Shown: positions 21,601-29,837 of the stretch, piece after piece
How positions within the stretch are numbered: position 1 is the first letter of the stretch
How the letters are laid out: each line of letters opens with the position of its first letter
Made by a program: the position numbers and the translations under genes
The notes under the pieces: generated by a model
The model's database searches: none
What the model saw: the letters and a program-made list of their open reading frames with translations, nothing else
What the model was told of the DNA's origin: nothing
IMG/VR virus record: IMGVR_UViG_3300044912_000023
Location: 1 to 45,967 of that record
From: a virus
Direction: 5' to 3' (one strand)
DNA: 45,967 nt

Positions 21601-24600
21601 TATCAGCAAGTCTTTTCTTTTCAAACAAATTAGCATTGCTAAGCTCATTTGTAGGAAATTGTGTTTGCTTTACAAGCGTTTCACCACGAGCTTTAAGATC
21701 TTTACCAACATCAAAAGAACGTCCTGTCAATTGGAAGTCTTTAAGATTGTCTAAAGTTACACCAAGCGGTTTCCAGAATCCAGGTTCATTCTTAGCAATA
21801 GCTTCTCTAGCAGATACTTGTTTAAGCACTTCAGTTTGCTTTTTAGCAGCGTCTGTCCACTCTGTCAAAGCATCAATGTTTCGATCTATACTAGCATAAT
21901 AATTAGCTGCTAATGTTTTATTATCAAACGTTGCACCTTCAGGAGTAACCTCATATCTAAACTTCTTGAAATTTGCGTATACAGTGTCTAAATTAGAAAG
22001 CCTATCTGCGTACTCTAATGCCAATGGAGAACTTTTATCCATTGATGTATATGCTTCATTAGAACTCTTTACAGAGTTTACAAATGAAACTCGAAGATTT
22101 TCAGCTTCAAGTCTTGCTCTATCCATTTCAGACAAATCAGGGCCAATTGGTTTTATTTCTGCCCTTTTACGAGGATCATAAGTTGTCTGTATTTCAGGCA
22201 TAAAGCCTTGTTTAGACGGGAACTGTACATAATTTCTAGATAAGTAATCTGTTAGATTTCTGTTTGAAAACTTAGATGTAACATAGCCTATTGCAGCACC
22301 AATCGCAGCACCAACACCAGCTGTTATAGGTTTATACAAGGTAGGTACTGAGAATCCTAAGGCAGCACCTTCAATAGCACCAGAAGCAACTGCTGTACTA
22401 ACATCTTCTTCTAGCATTTTAACGCCAGTAAAAGCTACTGCAGTTCTTACAAGATTACCACCCTGCCCAGACATCCATTGACCAAGTGCAGCTGCCCCGC
22501 CTTCTCCCGCAACAACAGGAGCCGCTTCACCAACAGCTTTTAGCAATCTTAGCTTATTGCCTACAAGAACCATTATAGATGCAGCTAATGCTTCTTTCCA
22601 GTTATCTCCAATAAACTCTAAAGCTTGAGTACCACGAGAAGGATCTACTGTATTGCGCGTATCAAGCATAGTCATTTGATTGGCCATAGCTTCTACGTCA
22701 ATCTTAGTCTTAGCTGCAAACTCTTTTGACACACGAGATAAAGCTTTTAAAGCTTCTGAAGCTGCATTTGCAGTCTCATCTGCTACCATACCCATTTTCA
22801 ATCTCTCAGCCATTGAAGCAGCTAAAGCTTCTTCAGTACGCTTTTGAGTATCTTTGAATACAGTTTCTTCAGAGTAGCTAAGTTTACTCATGTCAATCTT
22901 AGAAATATCAAAAGAAGGAGCTAGTCCTAATTTAGCAGCCTCTATCATGCTTGATTCAGTGAGACCTGTCTTAGCATCTTTTGGTTCGCTTTTAAGACCT
23001 ATTGATTTCTTAAAGCCTTCCCACAACTCTGACATTCTATCCCATAGCGTTTTATGTGCTGTTGAAATAGAGTCCCAAGCAGCTGCCAATGCAACAGGAA
23101 TCCATGTCCATTTAAATAGCTTAAGATTTTTAGTATTGCTTAATGCGTTAAATACACCAGTTACAATATCTCTGCCGTAAATACCAGCAACTACTGCTCC
23201 GATGCCCAGCCCCATTGAAATACCATCTTGAGAACCATCTGACATCATAGAACCAGCTTTTGCGCCTAGATAGCCACCAGCGGCTAATAATCCCGCACCA
23301 GCAATACCCGCACCTGCAACAGCAGGCATATTATGACGAATAACAGAACCCTTACCTGCCGCCATTCTTTCGGCATGTCTTTGATCAAGGAATTCTTTTT
23401 GCGTGAGTCTAACACCAGATAGACTTCTTTGTACTGCATCCATTGCCATGAATTCAGCAGCGCTACCTATACCACGTCTTGCAAACTCTTTTGCATTTTG
23501 GCGTGCCATCCAATTTTCATTAGCTTGATTTCTTTCCCACTCTAGTTTAGCATTTTTACGAGCATCTCTTGCTGCTAATTGAGTTTCGTTTAATCTTTGT
23601 GGACGAGGAGGTGCTGTCATCGTTGGCATTATAGGCGGAACCATTGTACCAGGAGCTGACCGCTCAAACATATATTTTTGAAGATTATAAGAACGCGTTG
23701 CTGCTTCATCAGCTGCAATTGCAGTAGCATTTTGTCTTTCCCAACGCTTTGTAATCTTGTCCATTTGAACATCGTGTGCTCTGCTTAAGCCTACCTTCTT
23801 AGCACTCTTCATCATAAAGGTGCCAATAGCAGCAGGAATTAACAGATGACTCAAAGGAATTTCACCGCCACCAGGTACAGGCATATTACCTAAGTAATCA
23901 AAGCCCATTGAATGCCCCGTCCCCATGAAGCCTTCTTGTTCTCCACGTTTCTTTGGATTTGCTATTGCATTTACAAGGTTGCCAATTACATATAAAGCCA
24001 TTAACAAACTAGTTGCACGATACGTAGCTGCAGCGCTAATGCCTTTCATTGCAAAGTCTACTGTACCGCTAATAACTTTTAGAGTATTTGCAAACCTACG
24101 CATGCCGCTAGAAAGCACATCTAATACTGCAATGGTTTCTTGTACACCAAAAGCATTTCTCAAGCCTTTCTTATCAGTAGCGTTGATAAAGTTTGCCCGC
24201 GCTCTTTCACCGCCTGTTGCCATATTTGCAGCAGCAACCGCATAACTAGGCGCATTCATATATTGAGCAATACGAGATTTACGCGCAGATGCTATAGACT
24301 CTGCCAATACGCCTTCAGGTAACCTAAATGCCTTTGTAGCAGCTCTACTACCAACTGCTGCTGCACCTTGTAGTAGCATATCTACAGTTCTTAAGAGAGG
24401 CAATGCAGGTGCGAGTGTTGCGTTAGTATAAGCTAATTTAGCAAACTTAGCGTCTAGCTTCATAAACATTGCATCTTTTGCAATAATAGCTGCTTCTAGT
24501 CTAGCGTTAACAGCAGTTCTTAAGGCTATCCCAGGTCCACTCATATAAGCTGCATACGCGCCTAATGCACTTAACCCTGTTCCAATTGCACCAAAACCAA

Positions 24601-27600
24601 ATAGCTGAGGAGCATAAACAGCAGCTAAGAATCGCAAGACAACTGCCATTGCACTTCTAATTCTAACCGTAAGTAATTCAAGCCCTGCTAATTCTGGTCT
24701 TCTGAATTGAATCGTTTCTAAATACAAAAGTCTAATAACGCCTACCAAGCCTTCAACAGCCATGCTAAATATTGTCTTTAATGTATAAGACAGACCACTC
24801 ATAACAAGTGCGCCACGGTCAATATTTGCGTAAGTAGCTGCTGCAAATCGTTTGTATTCCTTAAATACAATCATTGACACACCTGTTGCTGCAGTAACAG
24901 CTAGCAGTATTTGTGTCGTAGTTGCTGTCATAGACTCCCAAAAGTCTAATGTTGCTTGTAACGGATTTGCGTCTGGAAACATTGGGGTTGGGATTTTCTC
25001 AGAATCTTTATCTTTAGCAGAGTAATTCTTAAATGGAGAATAATTATCAGAATCTATAGTTGCACCTTGCGCAGACATAGCTGACAATAAAGAGCCAACT
25101 AAAAACAATGCTGTAAATATTTGCTTTGGTGTAGGTATGATTTTGTTCAGTAAAGAACCGCCTTTCATGTTTGCAATTTTATCTTGCAAACGCTTCATAC
25201 CAGATTCAATACCAAGGATAAACCGATCAAAGAATCCAGAAGTATTGGCATCTCTTCCTAATAGCAAATGCTGAAGAAAAGTACCGCCATTTATTTTATT
25301 ACTTTTGCTGAAAGCTTTAGATAAGTGATCACTTGTCTTTAAAGAAATATTGTTCAGCTCTCTAGCCATCCATTGGGTAAACCCGCTAAAACCGCCAGTA
25401 CCAGACATTGTGACTTCTTTTCTCCACTTGTCTCTTACTTTGCCCCACACAGGACTACGATCCATTGCATTGTGTAGATGCGACAACATTGGATCAAGTA
25501 CACCTGTTTTCAAATCTTTAAGACCTGATTCACCTGTTAGTGCTAACCAAATCAAACCGCCTCTTGCGATTGCGTGCCCAATTACATTATCTTTGTACAA
25601 TGAATTAAACATGCCTGAGAAGTCCATCATCAACCCTGTAATAGCAAGGCTTTGAGTTCTGTTTGTATCATTAAAGAATGCTTTAGACATTTTGCCTAAA
25701 GGAGTAGGTTGTCCACCTGCAGTCTTATTGCCTGTGTAAGTACCCATAAAGAATGACTGTACACTACGCTGACGCTGTAATACATCACTCAAACCTTTGC
25801 GGTAGACACCTAATTCAACCATTAGTCTTACAAGAGATCCGCCAAATAGCCAAGCACCCAACAAACCTACTGCTGGTGCAGAACCAAACAAAGACGCAAT
25901 CTTAAAGATACCAGAGAATATTACACCAAGGTAAGGAAGACCTGTCAAGAAGTTTTCCATAAAGTTGCCAAAGAATGCAAAGCCTTCTCCAATCAATCTC
26001 GGTATATCTACAAGCGAACCATTAACAACACCAGATGCAATATCACCTGCTGCTTTGCCTAACTCTACGCCTAAGCTCTTATCAAAGGTATTTGCAGTAA
26101 TCGTAATAGCTAGTGATGTCCCTGCAATAATTGAGGAGGCTAGCAACCAACCGCCAATTACACCGTCTGCAATAACTTTAGGTAACGAGCTGAAAATCGT
26201 TGCCATTACTGTGGCTGAAAAGGCTTGTCTTAATGCCAATGGCCATGTGTTAAACCAAGCTCTAAATCTTTGATTTACAAAAGATAGAACACCAGACATT
26301 GTATCAGTGAATGAATATCTCAAACCTTTGAATAGTAAATCATTTGAAAATACATCTCTTAAGAATACAACAGACTTTTGTATAGAGTCCTCAATAGCTT
26401 TAGCGTATCCAGCTAAGTTAGGTGAATAGGCATATAGTTTGCTATTGAGTTTGAACATTGTTTTCGACAAATCAAGGCTAGCTATCCTATTTAAAACACC
26501 GCCAATCTTTGTATAAATGACTTCAAACAAGTCAATTACATTGTCTCCAAAAGTCTTGAGGCCTACTGAAGTATTGCCCCATAAGGTTGCAGATGTGTAT
26601 ATGATTTCATCAATAGTATCTGTCCACCAAGAATGTGCAATAACAGCGTCATATATCTCAAAGAACACTTGAATAACAGCATCACCAAAAGCTTGAATTG
26701 GAGCTAATGCTTTTATCAGAGTATCTGAATAATATTGTACCTTGTCTACCAAGGCTTCAAACCAATTTGTTAAATCTCCTCTTAAAGCTAATTCGGAGAA
26801 TGTTGTTATCCAATGTAAAAGTACATTTAAAACCTCAACAAATACACCAGAAGCATAAGACGCAGCGTCAGTAAGTGCACCAAATAAATCTATCTTTGAC
26901 AACATTGCTGTTGCAGATACAAGGCTATCTAAAACTTTATCAAGACTTTGCTCTATGTTTGAAAATACAACATGTACCTTAAAGGCAATAGGCATGTCTA
27001 TTTGCGCAAACTTAGGCAATACTAAATTAAGTCCTTCTGCTAGTCTATAGTATAATTCTTCAGTGAATGTTTCAGAAGCATTTACTAGAGAATTCATTAA
27101 AGAGTCTACTAGACCTGCCACTGTTACCATTAAGTTTCCAGCAATTCTTGCAAGCTTTGAGCCACCAAAACTAACACCAAAAAGCTTTTCAAGTATATTG
27201 TAGCCTGCTAGAGTTTCTCCAAGATCTCTTAAACCAGATACAAGATCCGTAGAAAGTGTTAAAAATAAAGAACCTACAAAACTGCTAATAATTCCAGCAA
27301 CAGAGTCAGTACCAAAGACAGTATCTCTTAAATTCTGTATTAATTGTTTAGACATTCTGTACCAGACAATTTCGCCACCTATATTAAAGGATCTCATTTC
27401 CTTTATTATGAATGCTCTAAAACGACCTGTGACAGATTGCTCATATGCCAAGATTTCTGCACTAACTTTTACTAATGTATTTCTAAGAGTTAATGCTGTT
27501 ATTTCGCCAATAGCTTGCATAGGTTTTAATAGATAAAACATATCATCGCCTTTGACAGAGCGTAGCATTTTGCCAAACATTTGCCAACGCATGATTGCGA

Positions 27601-28621
27601 TATCAATAGCAGCAGTAAATTGAGTTACAAAAGGCTCTATTACTGTGGTTATAAACCTTGTCAAACCAATCGTATCTAGAGAATGCTGTATTGCATATAT
27701 TGATATCTCTAACATTTGCTTAACAGGCTCTAGCAAATCCTCAAGTGGATTCTTAAAACCCACCAAAGAAAATCGCAAAGCATTTCCAAGTAAGTAAGCC
27801 TTGTCAACAGACTTTCCTAATTCTTGTGAAAGATTATAAACACTCTTTGAAAGCTTTTCAGACAGCGCCAAGCCTTTGTCAAATTCAACAAATACATAAG
27901 CTGCATTTTCTTTTAACTTTAAGAAACCTGTAGATAATGTAGGTACAATATTTTTGAATTCTTTATTAATTGTTTCTGCTTGATCTGCAAGTGCTTTGAA
28001 GATTACTTCAGAAGTTATTTCTCCCTGAGCAGCAATAAGTCTCATTTGACCTAATGTGACACCCATACTGTCTGCAATCATGCCTGCAATACGTGGTGTT
28101 TGCTCCATTACAGAGTTTAATTCTTCGCCTCTTAAAACACCAGAGGAGAAAGCTTGACCCAACTGAGTTAAAGCTGCTTTAGAGCTTTCTGCAGAAGAGC
28201 CTGAGATTGCTACTGCTTGTTGTATTGTTTTAGAAGACCGTGCTAATTTATCAATATCAACATTAGTGTTACGCATTGCGCGTCCCATTGCAGTAAATAC
28301 TTCAACGGTTTCTCTATAAGTACCATTGGTTTCATCTGCAATATTTCTAAGTCTTACTTGTGTATCATATAATTCGTTACTCTTACCTACAACTAGTGCA
28401 ACTTTGTTTTCCATCTCTTGTAAAGATGATGTAGTTTCTTCTACATACTTTAGAAGCTGATCTGCTGCAAAGGTGGTTCCAATTGCTATAAAAGCACTTT
28501 TGAAGCCATCGGCCATTGAATTCACACTTTGTGAAATTGACTTAACCGTAGTATTTACTTCCTCTAGATTTCTCTGTGCTTTTCGGGTATTAGCATCGAC
28601 TTCAATTACTATACCTGACAT
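15629..28621 (-). CDS. Giant tape measure protein with lytic transglycosylase domain
   Basis: 4330 residues, one of the longer tape measures for a siphovirus-like phage. Residues 1 to about 240 match the tape-measure N-terminal domain (TIGR02675 type), including GQAFSSGVLRGEELNSVMEQ. The long middle alternates amphipathic helices with hydrophobic segments (for example about 830-960 and 1280-1420). Residues about 3000-3145 are an SLT-type lytic transglycosylase: probable catalytic Glu3034, then AVSSQGAVGIMQLMP and AAYNAGEGSV, expected to open peptidoglycan during DNA entry. The C-terminus is glycine-rich with three copies of a TSDSIPA...GEFVVNA motif. ATG at 28621 has a GGAG site. An intrinsic terminator lies just upstream. 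At about 1.5 angstrom per residue the tail would be near 650 nm if the protein is unprocessed. Confidence 0.95.
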   Translation of the reverse strand: MSGIVIEVDANTRKAQRNLEEVNTTVKSISQSVNSMADGFKSAFIAIGTTFAADQLLKYVEETTSSLQEMENKVALVVGKSNELYDTQVRLRNIADETNGTYRETVEVFTAMGRAMRNTNVDIDKLARSSKTIQQAVAISGSSAESSKAALTQLGQAFSSGVLRGEELNSVMEQTPRIAGMIADSMGVTLGQMRLIAAQGEITSEVIFKALADQAETINKEFKNIVPTLSTGFLKLKENAAYVFVEFDKGLALSEKLSKSVYNLSQELGKSVDKAYLLGNALRFSLVGFKNPLEDLLEPVKQMLEISIYAIQHSLDTIGLTRFITTVIEPFVTQFTAAIDIAIMRWQMFGKMLRSVKGDDMFYLLKPMQAIGEITALTLRNTLVKVSAEILAYEQSVTGRFRAFIIKEMRSFNIGGEIVWYRMSKQLIQNLRDTVFGTDSVAGIISSFVGSLFLTLSTDLVSGLRDLGETLAGYNILEKLFGVSFGGSKLARIAGNLMVTVAGLVDSLMNSLVNASETFTEELYYRLAEGLNLVLPKFAQIDMPIAFKVHVVFSNIEQSLDKVLDSLVSATAMLSKIDLFGALTDAASYASGVFVEVLNVLLHWITTFSELALRGDLTNWFEALVDKVQYYSDTLIKALAPIQAFGDAVIQVFFEIYDAVIAHSWWTDTIDEIIYTSATLWGNTSVGLKTFGDNVIDLFEVIYTKIGGVLNRIASLDLSKTMFKLNSKLYAYSPNLAGYAKAIEDSIQKSVVFLRDVFSNDLLFKGLRYSFTDTMSGVLSFVNQRFRAWFNTWPLALRQAFSATVMATIFSSLPKVIADGVIGGWLLASSIIAGTSLAITITANTFDKSLGVELGKAAGDIASGVVNGSLVDIPRLIGEGFAFFGNFMENFLTGLPYLGVIFSGIFKIASLFGSAPAVGLLGAWLFGGSLVRLMVELGVYRKGLSDVLQRQRSVQSFFMGTYTGNKTAGGQPTPLGKMSKAFFNDTNRTQSLAITGLMMDFSGMFNSLYKDNVIGHAIARGGLIWLALTGESGLKDLKTGVLDPMLSHLHNAMDRSPVWGKVRDKWRKEVTMSGTGGFSGFTQWMARELNNISLKTSDHLSKAFSKSNKINGGTFLQHLLLGRDANTSGFFDRFILGIESGMKRLQDKIANMKGGSLLNKIIPTPKQIFTALFLVGSLLSAMSAQGATIDSDNYSPFKNYSAKDKDSEKIPTPMFPDANPLQATLDFWESMTATTTQILLAVTAATGVSMIVFKEYKRFAAATYANIDRGALVMSGLSYTLKTIFSMAVEGLVGVIRLLYLETIQFRRPELAGLELLTVRIRSAMAVVLRFLAAVYAPQLFGFGAIGTGLSALGAYAAYMSGPGIALRTAVNARLEAAIIAKDAMFMKLDAKFAKLAYTNATLAPALPLLRTVDMLLQGAAAVGSRAATKAFRLPEGVLAESIASARKSRIAQYMNAPSYAVAAANMATGGERARANFINATDKKGLRNAFGVQETIAVLDVLSSGMRRFANTLKVISGTVDFAMKGISAAATYRATSLLMALYVIGNLVNAIANPKKRGEQEGFMGTGHSMGFDYLGNMPVPGGGEIPLSHLLIPAAIGTFMMKSAKKVGLSRAHDVQMDKITKRWERQNATAIAADEAATRSYNLQKYMFERSAPGTMVPPIMPTMTAPPRPQRLNETQLAARDARKNAKLEWERNQANENWMARQNAKEFARRGIGSAAEFMAMDAVQRSLSGVRLTQKEFLDQRHAERMAAGKGSVIRHNMPAVAGAGIAGAGLLAAGGYLGAKAGSMMSDGSQDGISMGLGIGAVVAGIYGRDIVTGVFNALSNTKNLKLFKWTWIPVALAAAWDSISTAHKTLWDRMSELWEGFKKSIGLKSEPKDAKTGLTESSMIEAAKLGLAPSFDISKIDMSKLSYSEETVFKDTQKRTEEALAASMAERLKMGMVADETANAASEALKALSRVSKEFAAKTKIDVEAMANQMTMLDTRNTVDPSRGTQALEFIGDNWKEALAASIMVLVGNKLRLLKAVGEAAPVVAGEGGAAALGQWMSGQGGNLVRTAVAFTGVKMLEEDVSTAVASGAIEGAALGFSVPTLYKPITAGVGAAIGAAIGYVTSKFSNRNLTDYLSRNYVQFPSKQGFMPEIQTTYDPRKRAEIKPIGPDLSEMDRARLEAENLRVSFVNSVKSSNEAYTSMDKSSPLALEYADRLSNLDTVYANFKKFRYEVTPEGATFDNKTLAANYYASIDRNIDALTEWTDAAKKQTEVLKQVSAREAIAKNEPGFWKPLGVTLDNLKDFQLTGRSFDVGKDLKARGETLVKQTQFPTNELSNANLFEKKRLADKRTYLQTLEADKYLSSQMAVTKLGNDINLGLTEELKYLSEDLTDTLRERIRKIQFVEDQSLNKLQKPSLENIDLLPLAERSAAKARNEILQERYAAELVRRKQEQKNLPGFRFETKQNAFENMLKTPEALSAKLTNLYAADASKVLGSYREIGVEQTNNLLLNKEQLNILREYAVADHQLDLVVDIDKLLNSVDRALTPIAMSVSATLEAAFSGLSVDLLPQDTFLELKSIGNQIARIKKDLDDPESQFLPQEDLIAKQKALKDLKLRADDLAAVLKNTTGESMMSAVSDLGLTAAQRSRITLDQMSAALALSRGKASVTSQLSMATTPQEQQRLIRKAAGYESTTELLKFTATLDKSGFSTVAEALGIDLNKLSTRGKSLLKEFSGLAKYINILKSDSIELNDQAAVDKYLNSLQALARLTERVQMTAKQNTLDILNELSGNSNGLNLSEQLSVGVANGLANTAKLLKQQLSEAITNSGDVLDSVAIRIGKNIQALSSYQPLLSFFAMLADKAEAAIHGGIGKALEQVNKAFPDLKIDATELGKMDPGARKSLTDRAYNLNILTELQSGPLNEDQANVLNRLKELGPEKTIEEFAKVGKSLLESVGFTDVQLNTVALDGVQDALKFNTAALNANTVANGGKPTEVPPNKSVDVTTKPTKDFGNTSDRYDELFRKYAEINKVPFELVKAIAASETNNFSTKAVSSQGAVGIMQLMPTTAEYYGVSDRTDPEESISGGTRYLKRLMKLFPTFPEVAAAYNAGEGSVQKANAKAKASGGTFLDYLPKPKETVPYVSKVMTAYDTFAGNVAPPKQASGPFENYDILKPVLDKAVRRSPIGSFNKNLQNFIPFGGYENLIEPPPSGSSYEDVTRIQGKITLGKPFKPNTLDGGTSPDIIVGGINLTVQDEAIKMVDRLDSFNRMFGNFASDGIGNTLDKVRENISNSLSYNEPYDYQYKAEKIADQVSVNTNLPELKLADLPNKDVKMLGQQVDIRPAANELEILKNALPKEARTLLEKFNTSNKPLAGKYGDALGVDPKTLETLSGSQFAALDKMTQARANVQQQLTEGLGTKGYDASAATQALKNLDDQINSFVEGVNANIAELKLEKAGAYTAANKDNITGFLNKFSSIGTEVTGMMSEADKATAKSMAIQKLYLEDKLAKDSIAGKSTQETSKQLADLADAEGYLKDKTLEAANAAREAGKTFAESLTSTFKDAFKGLLNRESDKGKSIFKTFADKLITGIKDQTVDIFTNAVTDSIGLGKGGVLSKMLSKTGTGLSSGFRALGGGVQSLLSGKGSWEGFTSGVSNWFSNLTSDLDNATPEEIQMAAATKFSDAVDRFAGGSAISGAANAATGSGIGGALMSALPWVGGAAGVAGLGYMATKGGDWSSGLKDLGANFTTKAGSALTPSGNPMETLDPRTGLFGKMDSFDADVTGLFNNKSSSNKNGWSAGLSDSLAKSTPDTTGLWDIIMKPIKWFFSLIGDGFTGIMSFFTGAGQGVGTSSGKPESATSPLDSLKLKFANGGPVSGGGTTTSDSIPAMLSDGEFVVNAKATKENREMLERINRGEVIKRSLGGIVSMGTSLAGRAIGGKTGTALSSLGSIASGVAGMLSSQQAEQAAESLLAASQHLETAATALENFAATGSMGGGAGGFGGLNGSTIGLNGIPEGMTNFSRQTGMEGATTQGIADTSGYGATPGLTPISSVGMGDLSASGGMVGGGGGMFDGIFDFFSKLDFGKMFGSLGSLFGLGAATGGHIVGPGSGTSDSIPANLSNGEFVVNAAATKGNLGLLHSINAGKKVQHRALGGLLTMIPGLVGGIGGMIKGGGGGGAGGIMGMISQLLGPLMKLFGGGAGGGGIMSLFGGTKAATGGKIVGPGSGTSDSIPAMISNGEFVVNAAATKANLGLLHSLNSGRQHFAEGGLAGVSSGIMTTPTSKGFKPISVDKSTKSTQQVVNLNITGDISRQTKSEIFKMMPTIASGVNLQNKEAGIKR
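15860..17050 (-). repeat. Three copies of a TSDSIPA/GEFVVNA motif at the tape measure C-terminus
   Basis: Copies lie near 16900-17050, 16215-16350 and 15870-16010. Each encodes Gly-Thr-Ser/Thr-Ser-Asp-Ser-Ile-Pro-Ala, then Gly-Glu-Phe-Val-Val-Asn-Ala, then Ala-Thr-Lys and a Leu-rich tail, separated by glycine-rich linkers. The latter two are nearly the same at protein level and clearly alike in DNA. This motif is frequent at tape measure C-termini, which contact the tail tip. Confidence 0.85.
17461..17580 (-). other. GC-rich island inside the tape measure gene
   Basis: Hand count gives about 75 G/C in 120 bases (62%) in an otherwise AT-rich gene. It encodes a Gly/Ala-rich hydrophobic stretch around residues 3680-3720, of the type that could enter a membrane. 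Glycine and alanine codons raise GC by themselves, so import is only one explanation. Confidence 0.55.
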
Positions 28622-28632
28622 TTAAATTCTCC

Positions 28633-28664
28633 ATTAAAAACCCCCTTACTTAAGAATAAGGGGG
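28633..28664 (-). terminator. Intrinsic terminator upstream of the tape measure gene
   Basis: Perfect 8-bp stem CCCCCTTA (28641-28648) with TAAGGGGG (28657-28664), an 8-base loop, followed on the minus strand by TTTTTAAT. It lies between the HK97-gp10-like gene stop and the tape measure start, only about 20 bases before the latter. It should lower transcription of the giant distal tail genes unless read through or antiterminated. Confidence 0.85.
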
Positions 28665-28669
28665 TAGTA

Positions 28670-28963
28670 TTATTTAGGTGTAACAATTACACCATTAGGG
28701 CTTACATTTTCATTTGCAAGCAGAGTTCTTTCTATAAAATGCGTGGGCGCTTGTGTACTGCTCCCTGCATTGAGTCTATCAATGTATTCAACATCATTGC
28801 TTATCTGACCGTCTTCATATTTCCAACCTGCTCTAGCTCTACCCGTATCTATAGGTGTTGCTGCACGTAACTCTTCCACTAATCTCTTAGCTTCTTTGTT
28901 TTTGATAATTTCAGACTTTTGTTTAAACTCTGACATTAAATTTAAATCAATTTTCATATTCAT
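28670..28963 (-). CDS. HK97 gp10-like head-tail/tail completion family protein
   Basis: 97 residues. The central part has the family pattern: EELRAATPIDTGRARAGW, then an Asn-Asp-Val-Glu-Tyr-Ile strand, and LNAGSSTQAPTHFIERTL. HK97-gp10-like proteins act at the head-tail junction or in tail completion. Such a gene is normally placed before the tube gene, whereas here it follows the assembly chaperones, so it may instead serve the tape measure end. The ATG overlaps the upstream stop (ATGA). A second in-frame ATG two codons later is an alternative start. A terminator follows the stop. Confidence 0.75.
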   Translation of the reverse strand: MNMKIDLNLMSEFKQKSEIIKNKEAKRLVEELRAATPIDTGRARAGWKYEDGQISNDVEYIDRLNAGSSTQAPTHFIERTLLANENVSPNGVIVTPK

Positions 28964-29612
28964 TTAAGAACAGACTCCCCGCCTGTGGCAGTTGCAAGTT
29001 TCTGGAAGAATCCAGAACGCTTAAAGCTGCTGGTATCAAAACTACCATCCGAATTAGCCTTGGAGGGCGGATTATAAATAGGCTCTAATGAAGTAAATAG
29101 CTGCCAAGGCTTTTGATTAACACCCTGTGCCTGTAAAAGTTTGGAAGCACGATCATCTGCTCTCCACTCTACAGGCCGCCTTTCAAAATAGTTAAACCAG
29201 CCTAAAAGCTCTTCATAAGTCATATCTTCATATAACTTGCTAACAGGCATTTTAAGCTGATACGCTATTTCAAAAATAGGAAGCTCTTCGTCACTTAAGA
29301 CGACTTTCCCTGATCTTGACCCATACCTGAGAATTTCATAATATCATTTGAAAGTCTAGATAATTCATCCATTGGAAAGTTATCAAAATCATCATCGGTT
29401 AATTCGTCACCGCCTTCTACAGCAGAACGAATTACTAGTTTCAAAACTTCCAAACCAGCAGTCTCATCTTTTTCAATATCTTGAGCACGCTTTTGGATTT
29501 CTACAACTTCTGCTACTGTTAGTTTCGAAATTTTAACATCACTACCTAAAAATTTAGTAGATTTGTTCATTTTTTGGCCGACTAGACCTTTAATACCTTT
29601 TGCTTCTGACAT
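28960..29612 (-). CDS. Tail assembly chaperone GT fusion made by -1 frameshift
   Basis: Reading 29612 to 29304 in the G frame, then re-reading the base at 29304 and continuing in the -1 frame to the stop at 28960, gives a 217-residue product. The frame downstream is open from the slip site, with no stop before 28960. The layout matches lambda G/GT, where the longer product binds tape measure and tube protein during tail assembly and is absent from the mature virion. The T part (about 114 residues) has a TYEELLGWFNYFERRPVEWR segment and a disordered C-terminus. An internal ATG at 29250 could in principle start the T part alone, but no good ribosome site is seen there. Confidence 0.85.
29295..29612 (-). 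CDS. Tail assembly chaperone G
   Basis: 105 residues from the ATG at 29612 (AAGG site 8 bases upstream). An earlier in-frame ATG at 29642 lies inside the preceding gene without a better ribosome site, so I prefer 29612. The protein is helical and acidic at the end (GGDELTDDDFDNFPMDEL), as in lambda G-like chaperones. It ends 9 bases after the slippery heptamer. The short form is presumably made in excess of the fusion. Confidence 0.82.
   Translation of the reverse strand: MSEAKGIKGLVGQKMNKSTKFLGSDVKISKLTVAEVVEIQKRAQDIEKDETAGLEVLKLVIRSAVEGGDELTDDDFDNFPMDELSRLSNDIMKFSGMGQDQGKSS
29304..29310 (-). promoter_or_regulatory. Programmed -1 frameshift site GGGAAAG
   Basis: In the G frame the heptamer reads G GGA AAG, allowing slippage to GGG AAA. 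It is the same heptamer used in lambda G/T. It is three codons before the G stop, and the -1 frame is open to 28960. Confidence 0.9.
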
Positions 29613-29613
29613 A

Positions 29614-29829
29614 TTAGTTACCTTGATTGTTTGGGCGTTCATTTAGTTGCGCTCTCATTTGATGTAATACGGATAATGCTTCAAACGCTTCCGCTGATTT
29701 TTCAGCTGAAAGTGAACCATCTTTCGTACGTTGGAATGTTTTATTAATACTGACGTCTATACTTTTCAGCATATGTTTAACGGTAATACCGACAACATAG
29801 TCAATACTGAATGGTTTAATTTTAGCCAT
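29614..29829 (-). CDS. Small protein between tail tube and chaperone genes
   Basis: 71 residues from the ATG at 29829. The frame is open further upstream to 29895, but that would overlap the tube gene and cross the terminator hairpin, and the protein begins naturally at MAKIKPFSIDY. The sequence is mixed alpha/beta with a basic N-terminus and a C-terminal helix; no motif is recognised. Position directly after the tube gene and before the G/GT pair suggests a tail assembly accessory. The ribosome site is weak (GAGA). Confidence 0.6.
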   Translation of the reverse strand: MAKIKPFSIDYVVGITVKHMLKSIDVSINKTFQRTKDGSLSAEKSAEAFEALSVLHQMRAQLNERPNNQGN

Positions 29830-29837
29830 TGTTGTCT

